DNA of 45,761 bases, from contig PJAB01000081.1 in NCBI GenBank assembly GCA_002887195.1, positions 1 to 45,761 of the forward strand, read 5' to 3'. The translations under genes and the position numbers were made by a program. The notes beneath the pieces were generated by a model. It saw only the letters and a program-made list of their open reading frames with translations. It did no database searches and had not been told where the DNA came from. The DNA is from Chrysochromulina parva. Taxonomy: Eukaryota; Haptophyta; Prymnesiales; Chrysochromulinaceae. Every line of letters begins with the position of its first letter. Positions within the stretch are counted from its first letter, which is position 1. Positions 30,281 through 40,100 of this stretch are shown piece by piece.

Positions 30281-31319
30281 CGATTTGCCGACCGGCCGCG
30301 GCGGGGGCGGCTTGCTCGCTGCTCATGGCGGCAAGGGCGCCGGCAAGGGCAAGGAGGTGGCGCGCGACGCCATGTCGCGCCTGCGCGCACAGCGCGGCCG
30401 AGCGGCGCTGGGTGCGGGCGTCGCCTACCTCTGCCTTCGAAGGATCGAGCTCGCGCGCTCGAGATTCCTCGAGGCCATCGTGCTGCGCGGCGGCTGCGGG
30501 CGTACCCAGTTCAACCGTGGCGTCTTCCATCTGGTCGCCAACGAGCCGGAGGCAGCCGAGGCGGACCTGCTCAACTGCGTCAAGTTGCTGCCAACGAATG
30601 TGGAAGCGTGGGTGCGCAAGTCCCAGGCGATCGTGCGGCAGGAGGCCACCTTCGGGTCCGGTGGAGGTGCTCGCAAGGTGCAGCTCCTGATGGACTATGC
30701 GAACGCCCTCCTGATCATCGACTTCGCGGCCGAGCAGAAGCGCAAGCACGAGCACGCCAAGGCCGAGGCAGCCAGGGACGAGCGGCGTCGGAAGGACAAG
30801 GAGCTCGACGAGCAGTGGCGTCAGAGGCAACGAGCCGCCCTGGACGCGCACGTCGACTCGATGGGCGGGCCGCCGCTGCCACCAGCGCTCTCCTTCGGGC
30901 CCGAGGCCCTCGTGCACAAGTACGGCCCGTCGCCGACGACAGCCGGCACTGCGGTCCTGGCGCAGTCCATGGGCGGTGGACCTCCGGGCAAGCAACGACT
31001 TGCGGTCACCCTGCCGCCTGGGTTGAGGCCGGGGGAGGAACTCCTGGTGCAGCACGCGGGCCAGCAGTACCGGTTCACGGTGCCAGCCAGCCTATCGACG
31101 GTCACCCAATGCCTGATCGAGGTGCCAAGGGCTCCGGACCGCGGAGCGACCTATGCTGAGATTTGGCAGGGCCGCGCGGAGACGTACCTTTGGACCTCGC
31201 AGCAAGTTCGAGCGTCGGCGGAGCAGCCGCAGGATGACGCCCAGGACGACGCCCAGGTGCAGGACGACGCACAAGAACCGGCCCAAGACGACGCGCCCGC
31301 AGAGCCAGAGGAGGAGTAG
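22548..31319 (+). CDS. Giant polyQ / IQ / tandem U-box / TPR protein
   Basis: 2,923 residues in a single open frame from ATG 22548, which is unusually long for one exon. The order is: polyQ and Gly-rich N-terminus; Pro-rich segment; three IQ-like motifs for calmodulin binding near residues 465-482, 537-560 and 588-605 (AATRVQAVHRGRTGR, TLQAARRGRAARCEA, AITLQATHRGQMGRE) in an Ala/Glu coiled coil; two almost identical U-boxes at about 871-935 and 941-1005 (YLCPISHEVMLDPVSGPDGH then TYERANIE-WLQTH); Pro-rich linkers; and from about 1300 to 2650 a long TPR superhelix (for example LYLYKHAIADLDAAIAG and ALSHFEAGLQVQPGCLAALL). Near 2823-2855 is a PPGLRPGEELLVQHAGQQYR segment, a short beta motif common in algal proteins. 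U-boxes recruit E2 enzymes, so a TPR-scaffolded E3 ubiquitin ligase is likely. The TPR arrangement recalls TTC6-type ciliary proteins, which is speculative. Confidence 0.85.
22572..22601 (+). repeat. (CAG)10 microsatellite coding polyQ
   Basis: Ten uninterrupted CAG codons directly after MGRPSGWG. A second run of seven Gln codons lies near 22829-22850. Uninterrupted repeats of this length are likely to vary in length between strains. Confidence 0.9.
25158..25563 (+). repeat. Tandem duplication of a U-box segment (210-nt period)
   Basis: Copy 1 starts at 25158 and copy 2 at 25368, each beginning CAGTACCTCTGCCCGATTTC. Over about 195 nt I count only a handful of differences (for example ACG/TCG giving T to S, and ACA/ACG silent, plus changes at the 3' edge). 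Both U-boxes keep CPISHEVMLDPV and the GHTYER turn. The near-identity in DNA points to a recent duplication or to ongoing gene conversion. Confidence 0.9.
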
Positions 31320-31631
31320 CGCAGGTGCAGTACCCATTAGGTGAAGCTACAGGGCGACAGAGGTACAGGGCGACGGTGCGAGGCGATGACGCGGATGAGC
31401 GATCGCTGCGTGCCTCGCCCCGCTGCGCGTGCTGTGCGATGCGTTCCGATGTGTTCTTAGAAGCTTTTTATCCCTCCAAACGTGTCCACAACACACGCGA
31501 TGAGAGTAAGTGTCATCTGTCCGTTAGGCCCCCCTCGGTTTCAGTTTCGCCTTCGCGTCCTTAGCCGTTGCTGCATGCAACACAGTGCGGCGAAACGGTA
31601 AAAGATCCATTCAAGCGCCCCTCAAGCGAAA
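31320..31631. other. Intergenic, tandem plus-strand genes
   Basis: 3' flank of the giant TPR gene and 5' flank of the small IQ gene. A direct repeat GGCGACAGAGGTACAGGGCG lies near 31351-31376. No gene seen. Confidence 0.5.
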
Positions 31632-32573
31632 ATGTGGACGCCGCCGCGAGCGGGCGTCACAGCCGACGCGCATGCTGAGTACGCCGACGATGACGTGGAC
31701 CTGAATGAGTTTCGGGATGTCGAGCAGGACTACTACGCTGCGGCGCGCCTGCAGGCGGTGGCGCGCGGGCGGTCCGATCGGCGAAGCTTGGCAAAGGCCG
31801 GCGAGGGTGAGGCTAAGGTCAAGACGCAATTGCCTGCCAAACGTACCTACGGCGCATCACCGCCACGAAGCAACGGGATGACGAGCGTGCACCCCGGCTC
31901 GCCCTCGTCCGAGTATTCGCGCTTCCCCAAGACGCACGAGCGCAGCCCGCAGCATTTCGTACCTGACTCGAATGCGCAGGAGCGCTTTTGGGGCAGCACA
32001 CAGGCGTCCCCAAGCGGGGTGTCGAAGCCTGGCTCGCCCTCGTCCGAGTATTCGCGCTTTCCCAAGAAGACGGAGCGCAGCCCCCAGCATTACATACCCG
32101 TCTCGAAGGCGCAGGAGCGCTTTTGGGGCCGCCCGCAGGTGTCCCTCGCAAAGGTCGCTGGCTCGAGGCTCACCAAGGTTGAGGCGGATCTCGTGAGCGT
32201 GTTCAAGAATCTCGAGCCGGAGATGCCCGAGAGTCTCGTCGTGCCCAACGCGCACTCGTCGAAGCCCGCGGGGAGGGCGAGGGGGGTGGGTATGCAGTGG
32301 CTGGTGAATGAGTTCGCAAAGCAATCCGGCGTGCCACACATGCGTGAGGCTCTGTGCGCCGCGCTCGCAGTGCAGGGAGCGATGGAGCCACCATTAACCT
32401 CGCCGCCGCCAAGGCGGCAGGAGACGCCATCGCCGTGTGCTCGTCGGCACGCGGTGTCGTGGCTACAGCAGGCGGAGGCAGAGGCATTACCCGCTATGAC
32501 ACCGCCGCTGACGCCGCCGCTGACGCCGCCGCCGCCGCCGCCGCCCTCGCCGCCGCAGATCCGTCTCGCGTAA
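31632..32573 (+). CDS. Small IQ-motif protein with two internal 45-residue repeats
   Basis: 313 residues from ATG 31632 (context GAAAATGTGG). An IQ-like helix, YYAAARLQAVARGRSDRR, sits near residues 36-53 and suggests calmodulin or light-chain binding. It is followed by two 45-residue repeats containing PGSPSSEYSRFPK, ERSPQH and AQERFWG, and a C-terminal Pro-rich tail (MTPPLTPPLTPPPPPPP). The central part, LTKVEADLVSVFKNLEPEMP then MQWLVNEFAKQSGVPHMREA, is probably helical. I do not recognise the family. It follows the giant IQ/TPR gene on the same strand, and both carry VQAVHRGR/LQAVARGR-type IQ motifs, so a shared calcium-linked or cytoskeletal setting is conceivable but unproven. Confidence 0.65.
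   Translation: MWTPPRAGVTADAHAEYADDDVDLNEFRDVEQDYYAAARLQAVARGRSDRRSLAKAGEGEAKVKTQLPAKRTYGASPPRSNGMTSVHPGSPSSEYSRFPKTHERSPQHFVPDSNAQERFWGSTQASPSGVSKPGSPSSEYSRFPKKTERSPQHYIPVSKAQERFWGRPQVSLAKVAGSRLTKVEADLVSVFKNLEPEMPESLVVPNAHSSKPAGRARGVGMQWLVNEFAKQSGVPHMREALCAALAVQGAMEPPLTSPPPRRQETPSPCARRHAVSWLQQAEAEALPAMTPPLTPPLTPPPPPPPSPPQIRLA
31896..32165 (+). repeat. Two 135-nt coding repeats
   Basis: Units at about 31896-32030 and 32031-32165 share GGCTCGCCCTCGTCCGAGTA, TTCGCGCTT(T/C)CCCAAGA and GCGCAGGAGCGCTTTTGGGG. They encode two PGSPSSEYSRFPK...AQERFWG repeats, with differences spread along the unit. Confidence 0.85.
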
Positions 32574-33173
32574 GTCAGGTTTACCTCAAGAATGCATCAC
32601 ATTGTTGTATCGGCCTTCGCCATACCCAGGAAAACATACAGCATGCAAACCTTTGAAAACGACTGCCCCGCCTCTGGGTGCGGTGCACGCTCCGTCGGCA
32701 TGAATAATCAATAATCGACCACGAGAAACCAAACGACTGAAATGTGCAAGAAACGTACCTCCCCGCATATCAACATATTTTCCTGTAAGTCTCCGACGCG
32801 ACCCAGTCACGCGATCCCAGCTCACCCCCGACGGGCTAAGGCCCGCTGCGCGTCGGACTCCGCGTATTTGGAGTATGCGCCGTCCCCGCACCATTTCCGG
32901 CTCGCACACACGCACGTGCACGAAGCACGACGCTGTGCGCCCACACTCCGTGCTCGAGGAGCATAGGAAGCGCTGCGAGCTGCGCTGCTGCTGGCATGCG
33001 CCCTCCGTTTCTGACCACCCTCCCCGCTCCCTTTCCCTTTGCTCCCCACCATCCTGCGCTCCTGTCCCTCCCGCGAGCTCCCCACCTGCACTCCTGTCCC
33101 TGTGTCAGCAGTCAGTAGTCCGCTTCACCGAGCTTGTTACTTGCTTACTTCTCACGGTGAGCTTACGTCTCGT
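32574..33173. other. Convergent intergenic region, no gene seen
   Basis: Lies between the stop of the small IQ gene (plus) and the stop of the oxygenase fusion (minus). It is AT-richer near 32580-32790. Overlapping ORFs of about 100-160 codons lack family features. Confidence 0.5.
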
Positions 33174-35285
33174 TCAATCGACAGTGACGATGCGAGCAAG
33201 CACTGCATCCCACAGCGCGACGCGCATCTCAAAGGCGTGCTTGACCGCCTTCTCTGCCTGCATCCAATTTGCCCGTGCGCACTCGTCCTTGGTGTCGATG
33301 CCGCATAGCCGCTCCACCAGGGCGATAGCAAGTGGCCCGTGGTCGTCGCCATCGAGCTCAATGTGGCGCTCGAGGTAGTACTTGAAGATGGTGCACGCCT
33401 GCAGCCCCGAGTCGTCTTCGCCTTGCAGCAGCGCGGAGAACATCGTCGGTATCACATCTTCTCGTCCGAATGTGAAGACAGCCGCAACCTCGGCAATGCT
33501 GCCGTTCTGTGCGAGGTCCATGGTGGCGGCCACGTGCGCCGCGGCAGCGGGCGGAGCGCCCAGATCTTCCAGCAGGCTCGACAGAGCCGCGCCTTGGCAC
33601 GGCCACGTGACAGCTCCAGATTCGGCCATCCTGCTGCTCCCCGACGCATCGCTCATCGCCTCGAGCTTGGCGAGCCAGGAGCACATGGGTGCGGTGTTGG
33701 CGCCGGCTTGCACCATGGCGCGCAAGTAGAGTTCGAGATGGCTGCCGTGAGTCTTGCCATCCTCGAACACATCGCACTCCTCCTCGAGAACAATCTCGGA
33801 GATGAATCGGCGCATTGCGGGGTCGGCCGTTGGGCGCCATGGCACGCAAACACACGTGAGATGCGCCTGCAGCCGCTTGAGCAGTTGAAAGTAGTCATAG
33901 ACTGCCCAGACGTGATGCTCCATGAACACGCGCAGATCAAGCGTGCGCAGCCGTGTCGCCGTAAGTTGTTTGTACAGTGGGTGCTTGGTCACGCGCATGC
34001 GGTGCACCTGGATGGCGTCGACGAGGGCTGCCGTCAGCTCCTTGTTCTTGAGTCGGATGACAATCGCATGGCGAGTCGATGGGGCAGTGGTAGATTCCAG
34101 GGATGCGAGAACCTGCTTGGGCACCAAGTCAGGGAAGACCTTGGCGACCTTCTTAGCGAGGAACGCAGAGTACTCCACGCTCCCATCGAATGCACATGAG
34201 ATTTTGGTACGACTCCAACGCTGCTCACGGCTCTCGTCGTGGTCGTCGCAAGCGCCGTCGGGTGGCACTATTGGCAGCGCTCGCATGCGTGCCGACCAGT
34301 TGGGGTCGTAGAAGAAGGGGATGCTGAGTCTCGAGGCTCGAGACGTCAGGTTTCTCGCACGATGGTGGCGCGACTTGTACAGACCGTTCGTGAGACGGTC
34401 AAGCACGTCGCCAACGTTCATCACGAACGCGCCGTCGATGTGCGGCACGCGGGTCCATCCGTGTTGCGGATGGCGGAATTCGAGGCCAGCGGCGTCTGTG
34501 AGAATCATCGTCCACAGCCCATAGTCGCTGTGGGGGCCGATGCCCCATCTCGTCTCCTCGGGTGGATGGCGGCGGGCCATCTTGAGCGGGCTCTCATCCT
34601 CTCGCTCAGAAGGCAGGTCTGCTGCCTCGACGGCCGACTCCACTGCCGCGGCTTGTGCAGGATAGTGGAAGCAGCGCACGAGCGCGACAGCATCTAGGTG
34701 CGTCACGTGCTTCTGGATGTAGTCCTCTGGCAGCCCTAGCGCCAGGGAGATCAGATCCATCATCACGTCACCGAGCTTCTTCACCGCTGTGGTGTACTCC
34801 TGCAAGATTCCACGCAGCTCCGGGAGCTGTTCATCGGGGAGCACGTTCTGGCCCCATGTGGGAAGTCCGGCGAGGCAGCGAGGATTCTTCGGGTCGTGCT
34901 CTTCTCCACAGTAAAGGCCCTCCTTGAAGTCCTCGATGCTGCCAGAGACTGAGCGCTCACCACCTATTGGCATGTAGCCGCGCCACGCCGCACCCCCGCC
35001 GCCTTGGACGAGGTCAACCTTGGACTTCACATCGTCGGGCAGTGCAAAGAAGGCGTAGGCAGCTTCGAGCATCCGCTTCATCAACGCGTTGTCAAGGCTG
35101 TGCCCGACACACACAAAACCTCCCCATCCCCGAAGCGCGTCATCTAAGTCTGCTACTACCTGCGCGCGTGGTCCGCTGATGTCAATGACCGGAAACGTGC
35201 GGCCGTCGTCAGCGCCGCGGATCACGGTTGCACACGCTGAGCTGGGCTGTGGTGTGGCGTCCACGGAACGAAGCGCGTCCGCCAT
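33174..35285 (-). CDS. 2OG-Fe(II) oxygenase fused to a DUF3050 domain
   Basis: 703 residues from ATG 35285, with no intron needed. Residues about 28-340 are an isopenicillin-N-synthase-like dioxygenase: FPVIDISGP start, GGFVCVGH, then iron ligands His252 and Asp254 in [12 protein letters not shown], a distal His (307 or 308) in SRHHRARN, and Arg319-x-Ser321 in [12 protein letters not shown], which binds 2-oxoglutarate. Residues about 440-690 match DUF3050: [69 protein letters not shown] and [13 protein letters not shown]. This family belongs to the heme-oxygenase-like fold, and the conserved His, Glu and Asp residues suggest a metal site, possibly diiron. The polypeptide would then carry two different oxygen-activating centres acting on one substrate or in sequence. 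The substrate is unknown; the linkage to a natural product or lipid pathway is inference. A cytosolic location is likely, as no leader is seen. Confidence 0.85.
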   Translation of the reverse strand: MADALRSVDATPQPSSACATVIRGADDGRTFPVIDISGPRAQVVADLDDALRGWGGFVCVGHSLDNALMKRMLEAAYAFFALPDDVKSKVDLVQGGGGAAWRGYMPIGGERSVSGSIEDFKEGLYCGEEHDPKNPRCLAGLPTWGQNVLPDEQLPELRGILQEYTTAVKKLGDVMMDLISLALGLPEDYIQKHVTHLDAVALVRCFHYPAQAAAVESAVEAADLPSEREDESPLKMARRHPPEETRWGIGPHSDYGLWTMILTDAAGLEFRHPQHGWTRVPHIDGAFVMNVGDVLDRLTNGLYKSRHHRARNLTSRASRLSIPFFYDPNWSARMRALPIVPPDGACDDHDESREQRWSRTKISCAFDGSVEYSAFLAKKVAKVFPDLVPKQVLASLESTTAPSTRHAIVIRLKNKELTAALVDAIQVHRMRVTKHPLYKQLTATRLRTLDLRVFMEHHVWAVYDYFQLLKRLQAHLTCVCVPWRPTADPAMRRFISEIVLEEECDVFEDGKTHGSHLELYLRAMVQAGANTAPMCSWLAKLEAMSDASGSSRMAESGAVTWPCQGAALSSLLEDLGAPPAAAAHVAATMDLAQNGSIAEVAAVFTFGREDVIPTMFSALLQGEDDSGLQACTIFKYYLERHIELDGDDHGPLAIALVERLCGIDTKDECARANWMQAEKAVKHAFEMRVALWDAVLARIVTVD

Positions 35286-35828
35286 GCTCTCGGATGGCGC
35301 GGTCCTCCCTTCAGAAGAGGGAGTTCCGCGTGATCCGTCTCGTGCGCGCTTTCTACGAAGGCGCGGCTTCAGGTCAGTCAGTCAGACAGTCAGTTTCGTC
35401 TGAGAGGGGGGCGTATTTTGGGCATAAATAGGTCAGCATTCGCGCGGTCGACGCGCCGATCTAATTTAGCAACAGGACCACACATCTTCTTGGATCTTGA
35501 TTATTAATATGGCGGGCGGGAAACTCGGTGGCGGTCCAATCTATGCCATTGTCCAATGCGGCGGTCGTCCGGGTCGTGCCCTCCGCGAACGGAGACGGAC
35601 GTCTCGGGAGAGCGCGCGGTTTGCGGTGGAATCAACATTCTTCGCGATGCACCGCAACGCACCGCGCCGCCCCCGACCGCCCCCGACCGCAAACGACCTG
35701 TGACGCATCCAACAGACACCATGACACCTCATTCAGTATTCTGGCGTCATGCGGCTCGCACACGACTGTTGGCGCTGATTGTCACTGACTGCTGCACGCT
35801 GCTGCACTGATACCCTCCGATTCTAGCA
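35286..35828. other. Intergenic region, no gene seen
   Basis: 5' flank of the oxygenase fusion and 3' flank of the next minus gene. It contains short repeats (CAGTCAGTCAGACAGTCAGT near 35375-35394) and an AT-rich patch near 35440-35515. No coding region with family features. Confidence 0.5.
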
Positions 35829-36626
35829 TCATTCCCATGTGTAATCTCGATTGTAATAGCCAACGCCCTCTGGGCCCGCCTTGAAGACGAAATTCTTCTT
35901 CGGGCCCGCGAATTTCGGTGTCGGAATGAATGCACGCGTGTCGTCCATCGCGGACACCTTCGCGGACACCTTCGCGGGCACCTTCTCGGGCGCTGCCTCC
36001 TTCTCCTCCTGCTCTTTCGGCATGGCGGCAGCCTCTGCTGCCACCGTCGGCACAGCAAGCACCTTGACACCCTCCTCTGCGATCGCCGTCCCCGCCCAGA
36101 CCGTCGCATCGACTGCAGCGCCGAAGATGGCTGCTCCGAAGTCCAAAATCGTGCTTGCGTCCGTCTCGGACTTTGTCTCCGCCCCTTTCCCAGCTTTGCT
36201 CTCCACTTTCTTCTCCACCTTTTTCGGAGGCGGCGCCTTCTTCTCCACCGTCTTCTCCCCCTTCTTCTCCTCTGCTCGCTTGAGACGGCGGACTTCTCCA
36301 CGTTTGCGGAGAATGGATGCGCCTATAACCGCCAGGACAAACGCAGCGGTTGCAGTGACGGCGTTGCGCGTGCCCAACGCAGTAATAAATGACATCACGC
36401 TCGCCCCTGTCTCGGCCGGCCCTGGCCGAGGGGCGACCGCCTTCACCACAGCTGCTCGAGGCATTGCAACAGAGGCCTGAGACCGCCAATGTGGAAGATA
36501 GTCAGAGCTACCACCAGCAACTACTGCCGATCGCCGTAGGGCGGGAGCCAAGGGACCTGCAGTGAACGCGCATGCAACGCTCGCGACCGCAAATAAGCCG
36601 ACAATGCGAATCGTGAAGGCCACCAT
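35829..36626 (-). CDS. Predicted plastid-targeted membrane protein, function unknown
   Basis: 265 residues from ATG 36626. The N-terminus VAFTIRIVGLFAVASVACA is a signal peptide followed by FTAGPLAPALRRSA, the Phe-first transit peptide of red-derived complex plastids. A second hydrophobic helix (VTATAAFVLAVIGASIL) precedes a basic RKRGEVRRLKRAEEKKG stretch and a Lys/Glu/Ala-rich linker with PAKVSAKVSA repeats. The C-terminus, PTPKFAGPKKNFVFKAGPEG followed by VGYYNRDYTWE, carries the GPxGxGYYxD signature often seen at the end of algal plastid proteins. The topology suggests a single-pass thylakoid or envelope protein. Function is not recognised. Its tail resembles no enzyme I know. Confidence 0.7.
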   Translation of the reverse strand: MVAFTIRIVGLFAVASVACAFTAGPLAPALRRSAVVAGGSSDYLPHWRSQASVAMPRAAVVKAVAPRPGPAETGASVMSFITALGTRNAVTATAAFVLAVIGASILRKRGEVRRLKRAEEKKGEKTVEKKAPPPKKVEKKVESKAGKGAETKSETDASTILDFGAAIFGAAVDATVWAGTAIAEEGVKVLAVPTVAAEAAAMPKEQEEKEAAPEKVPAKVSAKVSAMDDTRAFIPTPKFAGPKKNFVFKAGPEGVGYYNRDYTWE

Positions 36627-37109
36627 TGCCCCCGCGGGGTCGAGACGAATTCGAGAATTAATTAGCCGTTACGCCTCCCCATTTTTGCATTATCTCGTTA
36701 ACGGACGTTCACGTTGAACTGCCATATCGGCAAGTCGCACGACCACAGGTCCCGTGGAGACACAAAGCAATTTTGCCATTATCTGAAGGTGACTTTCTTA
36801 TGAAGTCCCAAACGTCGTCCAACTACGCTCAACTCCCAACAAGGCGTATACAGCCTCGCCGGTCCCGTAAGTTTAGCCGCCGACGAGGAGCCGACTTCGA
36901 TCTTCGACTTCGTTCGTACCAAACTTCGTAAGTAAAGTCGCACACATCTAGATCTACTGCCTTTTGTACTGTACACACAGCGGAATTCGAGGTTTGTACG
37001 AAACCAGTACACACAGCGCATGCGCCGCGCGCCGCACACAGCGCCAGCCTACTCGTAGTTCTCATGCTAGTACTCCTGGGCCCCATCGGAAGTATAAGGT
37101 TTCTCACTC
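36627..37109. other. Intergenic region, no gene seen
   Basis: 5' flank of the plastid-type gene and 3' flank of the giant alpha-kinase gene. It is AT-richer at 36650-36720 and 36930-36990. No coding or structural feature beyond this. Confidence 0.5.
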
Positions 37110-40100
37110 TCATGCACGCGCCGCACGTGCACGCGCGCGGAGTTTTTTCAGTTGCTCTTTTCTTTCGCGCTCCTTGCCTTCCTCGCTGCTCTCGTTGACC
37201 TGTGCCGTAGCTGCACCGTGGCCATGTTCATCCTCATCGTCCTTGTCCGCCACCGCCGGCGGCGCCGACGCACTCGTGCTGCCTAGAACAGCATCCTTCA
37301 CGTAGCTGAACACGTCACTGGCCTTCTGTGCCACATCGTTCACCACATTTTGGATCGTGTCTGCATAGGCTGCCCCCTTGGCGGATTGCGAAGGGTTATT
37401 AATAAATTCAGAGATGCGCTCGATTTCCTGAGCTTCCACTTGGTCCACGTGGACACCTTCCACGTGAATGCGTCCTCGCGAGCGCGCCTCGGAGCACACG
37501 CCGGGGAGCGTCTTAGCATGCGCTCTCAGGCGCTTCAGCTCATCGGGCTTATCCTCGAACTGTTCCACCACGGCTTGTGCGATACCGCGATCCAGCAACG
37601 CGCGACGGAGCGCTTTGGGAGTCGTGTAGGCATCGATCTCCTTGGACGTCATCTTCTTGTGCACGTGCGGCTTACTGTGAGCTCCCGAGCCCACCGTCGC
37701 GGTCGAGTGCTTCGACGCGAGCCGTGCCTCGAGCAAGCCGTTCTCTGCATCGGCAACCTTTGGCGCTCCAACTTTCCGTGGGGGTGCCTCTCGGGGCGCC
37801 TCTCGCGCCTCGGCTGCAGCCCGCCCGTGCTCCTGGAGACGCTCCTGTGGGGGAACAGATGAGGAATGGAATTGCCGCTCATGTTCCTGCAGACGCCGTT
37901 CTTCGGCTCGGCGCTCCTTTTTCTCCTGTTTGCGCATCTCCTTGTCGGTCAGGGGAGTGTCCTCGGGGCTCACAGCTGCCAGCGCGCCAAATTGGTTCGC
38001 TAGGCGTCCGGGCGCAAGCGCTGTTTTGGGCACCTCCTGCTGCGAACGTAGGGCTACGTCGCCAGTCGGCTTCGCCCCCTCACCCTTCTCCTTGAGCGCC
38101 GCGGACGATCGAGTGACGACCTCCATGAACCCTGTCGAGTTCGCCCGGATCTCTTCTTTCTCCACCTCGGTGAGGTGTGGAGTGAGAAGGCGCTGATCTA
38201 AGACCGTTAGCCGGCGATACCACTCCACAAAGCTGATCTTGGGAAGGTTGCCACGCCTTGCCTGATCTTGCCTTAAGAGCCAGTCCTTACGAATCGCCAT
38301 CGCCTCCTCCGAGATGACCTCCGGGATGACCTCCGCGTTGACCTTCACCACCACTTCGGCTCTGGCGGCGGAGGCCTCGGCAACCGCGGACACGCTCGCA
38401 GGCGCTGATATGGGCTCAGGCGCGGCGTCGATTGTACGGGGCTCCTTAGCGACAGCCAGGGCAGTGGCGATCTTGGCCGCTTGGGCTCGTAGAGCGAGTT
38501 GATCAGCGACCGGCAACTCCAACTCGGCGCCTTTGGCCGCCAGCTTCGCCCCAATCCCGGGCGGCTCAGCAGCAGGCTCAGCAGCAGGCTCAGCAGCCCC
38601 GAGCTTAGGCACAGGCTCAGCAGCCGGCTCTCTTGGGTAGGGTGCCAAGGCTTTTGAGGGAGGCGGACGAGAGGGATCGGGCCGCCCAACTTCCTCATCA
38701 GGAGGAGAGCAGCTGGCGGCTGTGGGGAAGCTCGGAAGGCTCTGCAAAGCTTCCATGGCAGGTAGGGCAGTTGGCGACACACCAGCGGCGAGGGCCACGT
38801 TGGGTGGTCCGGTGCTCTCGGCACCACGTGCAGGCAGCAGCTGAGCGGGGAATGGGAGGGCCTGCAGAGGCAGGCTGCGTGCAAGGTGCGTCAGCGCAGA
38901 TGACGGCACGCCGGCCGCCATCGACTCGAGAAACTTGGTGCCCTCAGGCCCTGTGAGGCTCATCATGAGTGCCGAAGACGTGGCGGACGCAAGATGCAGG
39001 CCGCGGCCGCCTCGGCCGCCTCGGCCGCCTCGGCCGCCTCGGCCTGCCTCCAGAGCAGCTGGCAGGGGCAGGGCATGTACTGCAGTCATCTCCGATGCAG
39101 CTCCTGGACGTGGATGTACTGCAGCCACCTCCGCTGGTGATCCACCTGGCGTTGCAGCCATCAGAGCAGCTGCAGCAGCGACCGCGTGCACCAAACCGCG
39201 GCCTCCGCCTCGGCCGCCACGCCCTCCGCGCCCGCCTCCGCGTTCACCATGAGGCGCACTGGGTGTGAGAGCATGCCCTGGAACGGGTACCGGTTCAACG
39301 ACAACGGAGGGAGCCAGTAGCTCCGGCGTGGGCAGTGTCGGTGGCGTCCGTGGTTTGGGTGGCGCAAGAGTGATGATTGGCGGCGCTGGTCGCGGGGCGC
39401 GGGGCAGCGACAAGATGACCGGCTTCTTTTGAGAGCTACCGCCCCCAGCGCCGCTGCTACCGCTCCCGACGCCGCTGCGGGCGTCGTACTGGGCGCGTCG
39501 GGCGTCGGGAGCGTCGTACTGGGCGCGACGGGCGTCGGGAGCGTCGCCGGGAGCGTCCAGGCGCGGCGCCCCTTGCTTGATGACCGTGACCCCCACCTTC
39601 TGGTCCGAGCTCGTCACGAGCCTGATGTCCTCGAGCTCGTGCTGGAAGTTGCCGTTGAGCCCACGGTACTTCTCGCCGTGCTTCTTGGCGGCCTGCATCT
39701 CGCGATGGTTAATCTTGCGCTCGGCGGCGCGCAAGGCCAGATGTTTCGTCTGGGCCACCGAGATGAAGGACGTGTTCACACTTGAGTTCTCGAGCTGTCC
39801 CACGTTCTCCTCGACAAAGTCCTTGTTCTCCGGCAGGTGGAGCAGCCGGCACACGTCGTTGCACTTGTGCGAGCGCAGGAACGCGGCGATCCCATTTCTC
39901 CCCAAGTCCGTGGCGCCAAACAGGTGCGGCGTGCCGAGATCGGAATGGATCACCGGATCCGAGAAGAGGAAGGTGTTGGGCGAGCCGTTGAGCGAGCCGT
40001 CCTTGTCGAAGCATCCCTGCAAGTCGCACACGAGGCACCGGCCCGCCGTCCCGTCGGGCCCCTTGAAGGTGGATTCTGGCCGGCCGGAGAAGTCAATCGT

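Noticed and set aside
29520..31055. 511-codon minus ORF opposite the TPR gene
   Set aside because: No family motif, and it mirrors TPR codons on the plus strand.
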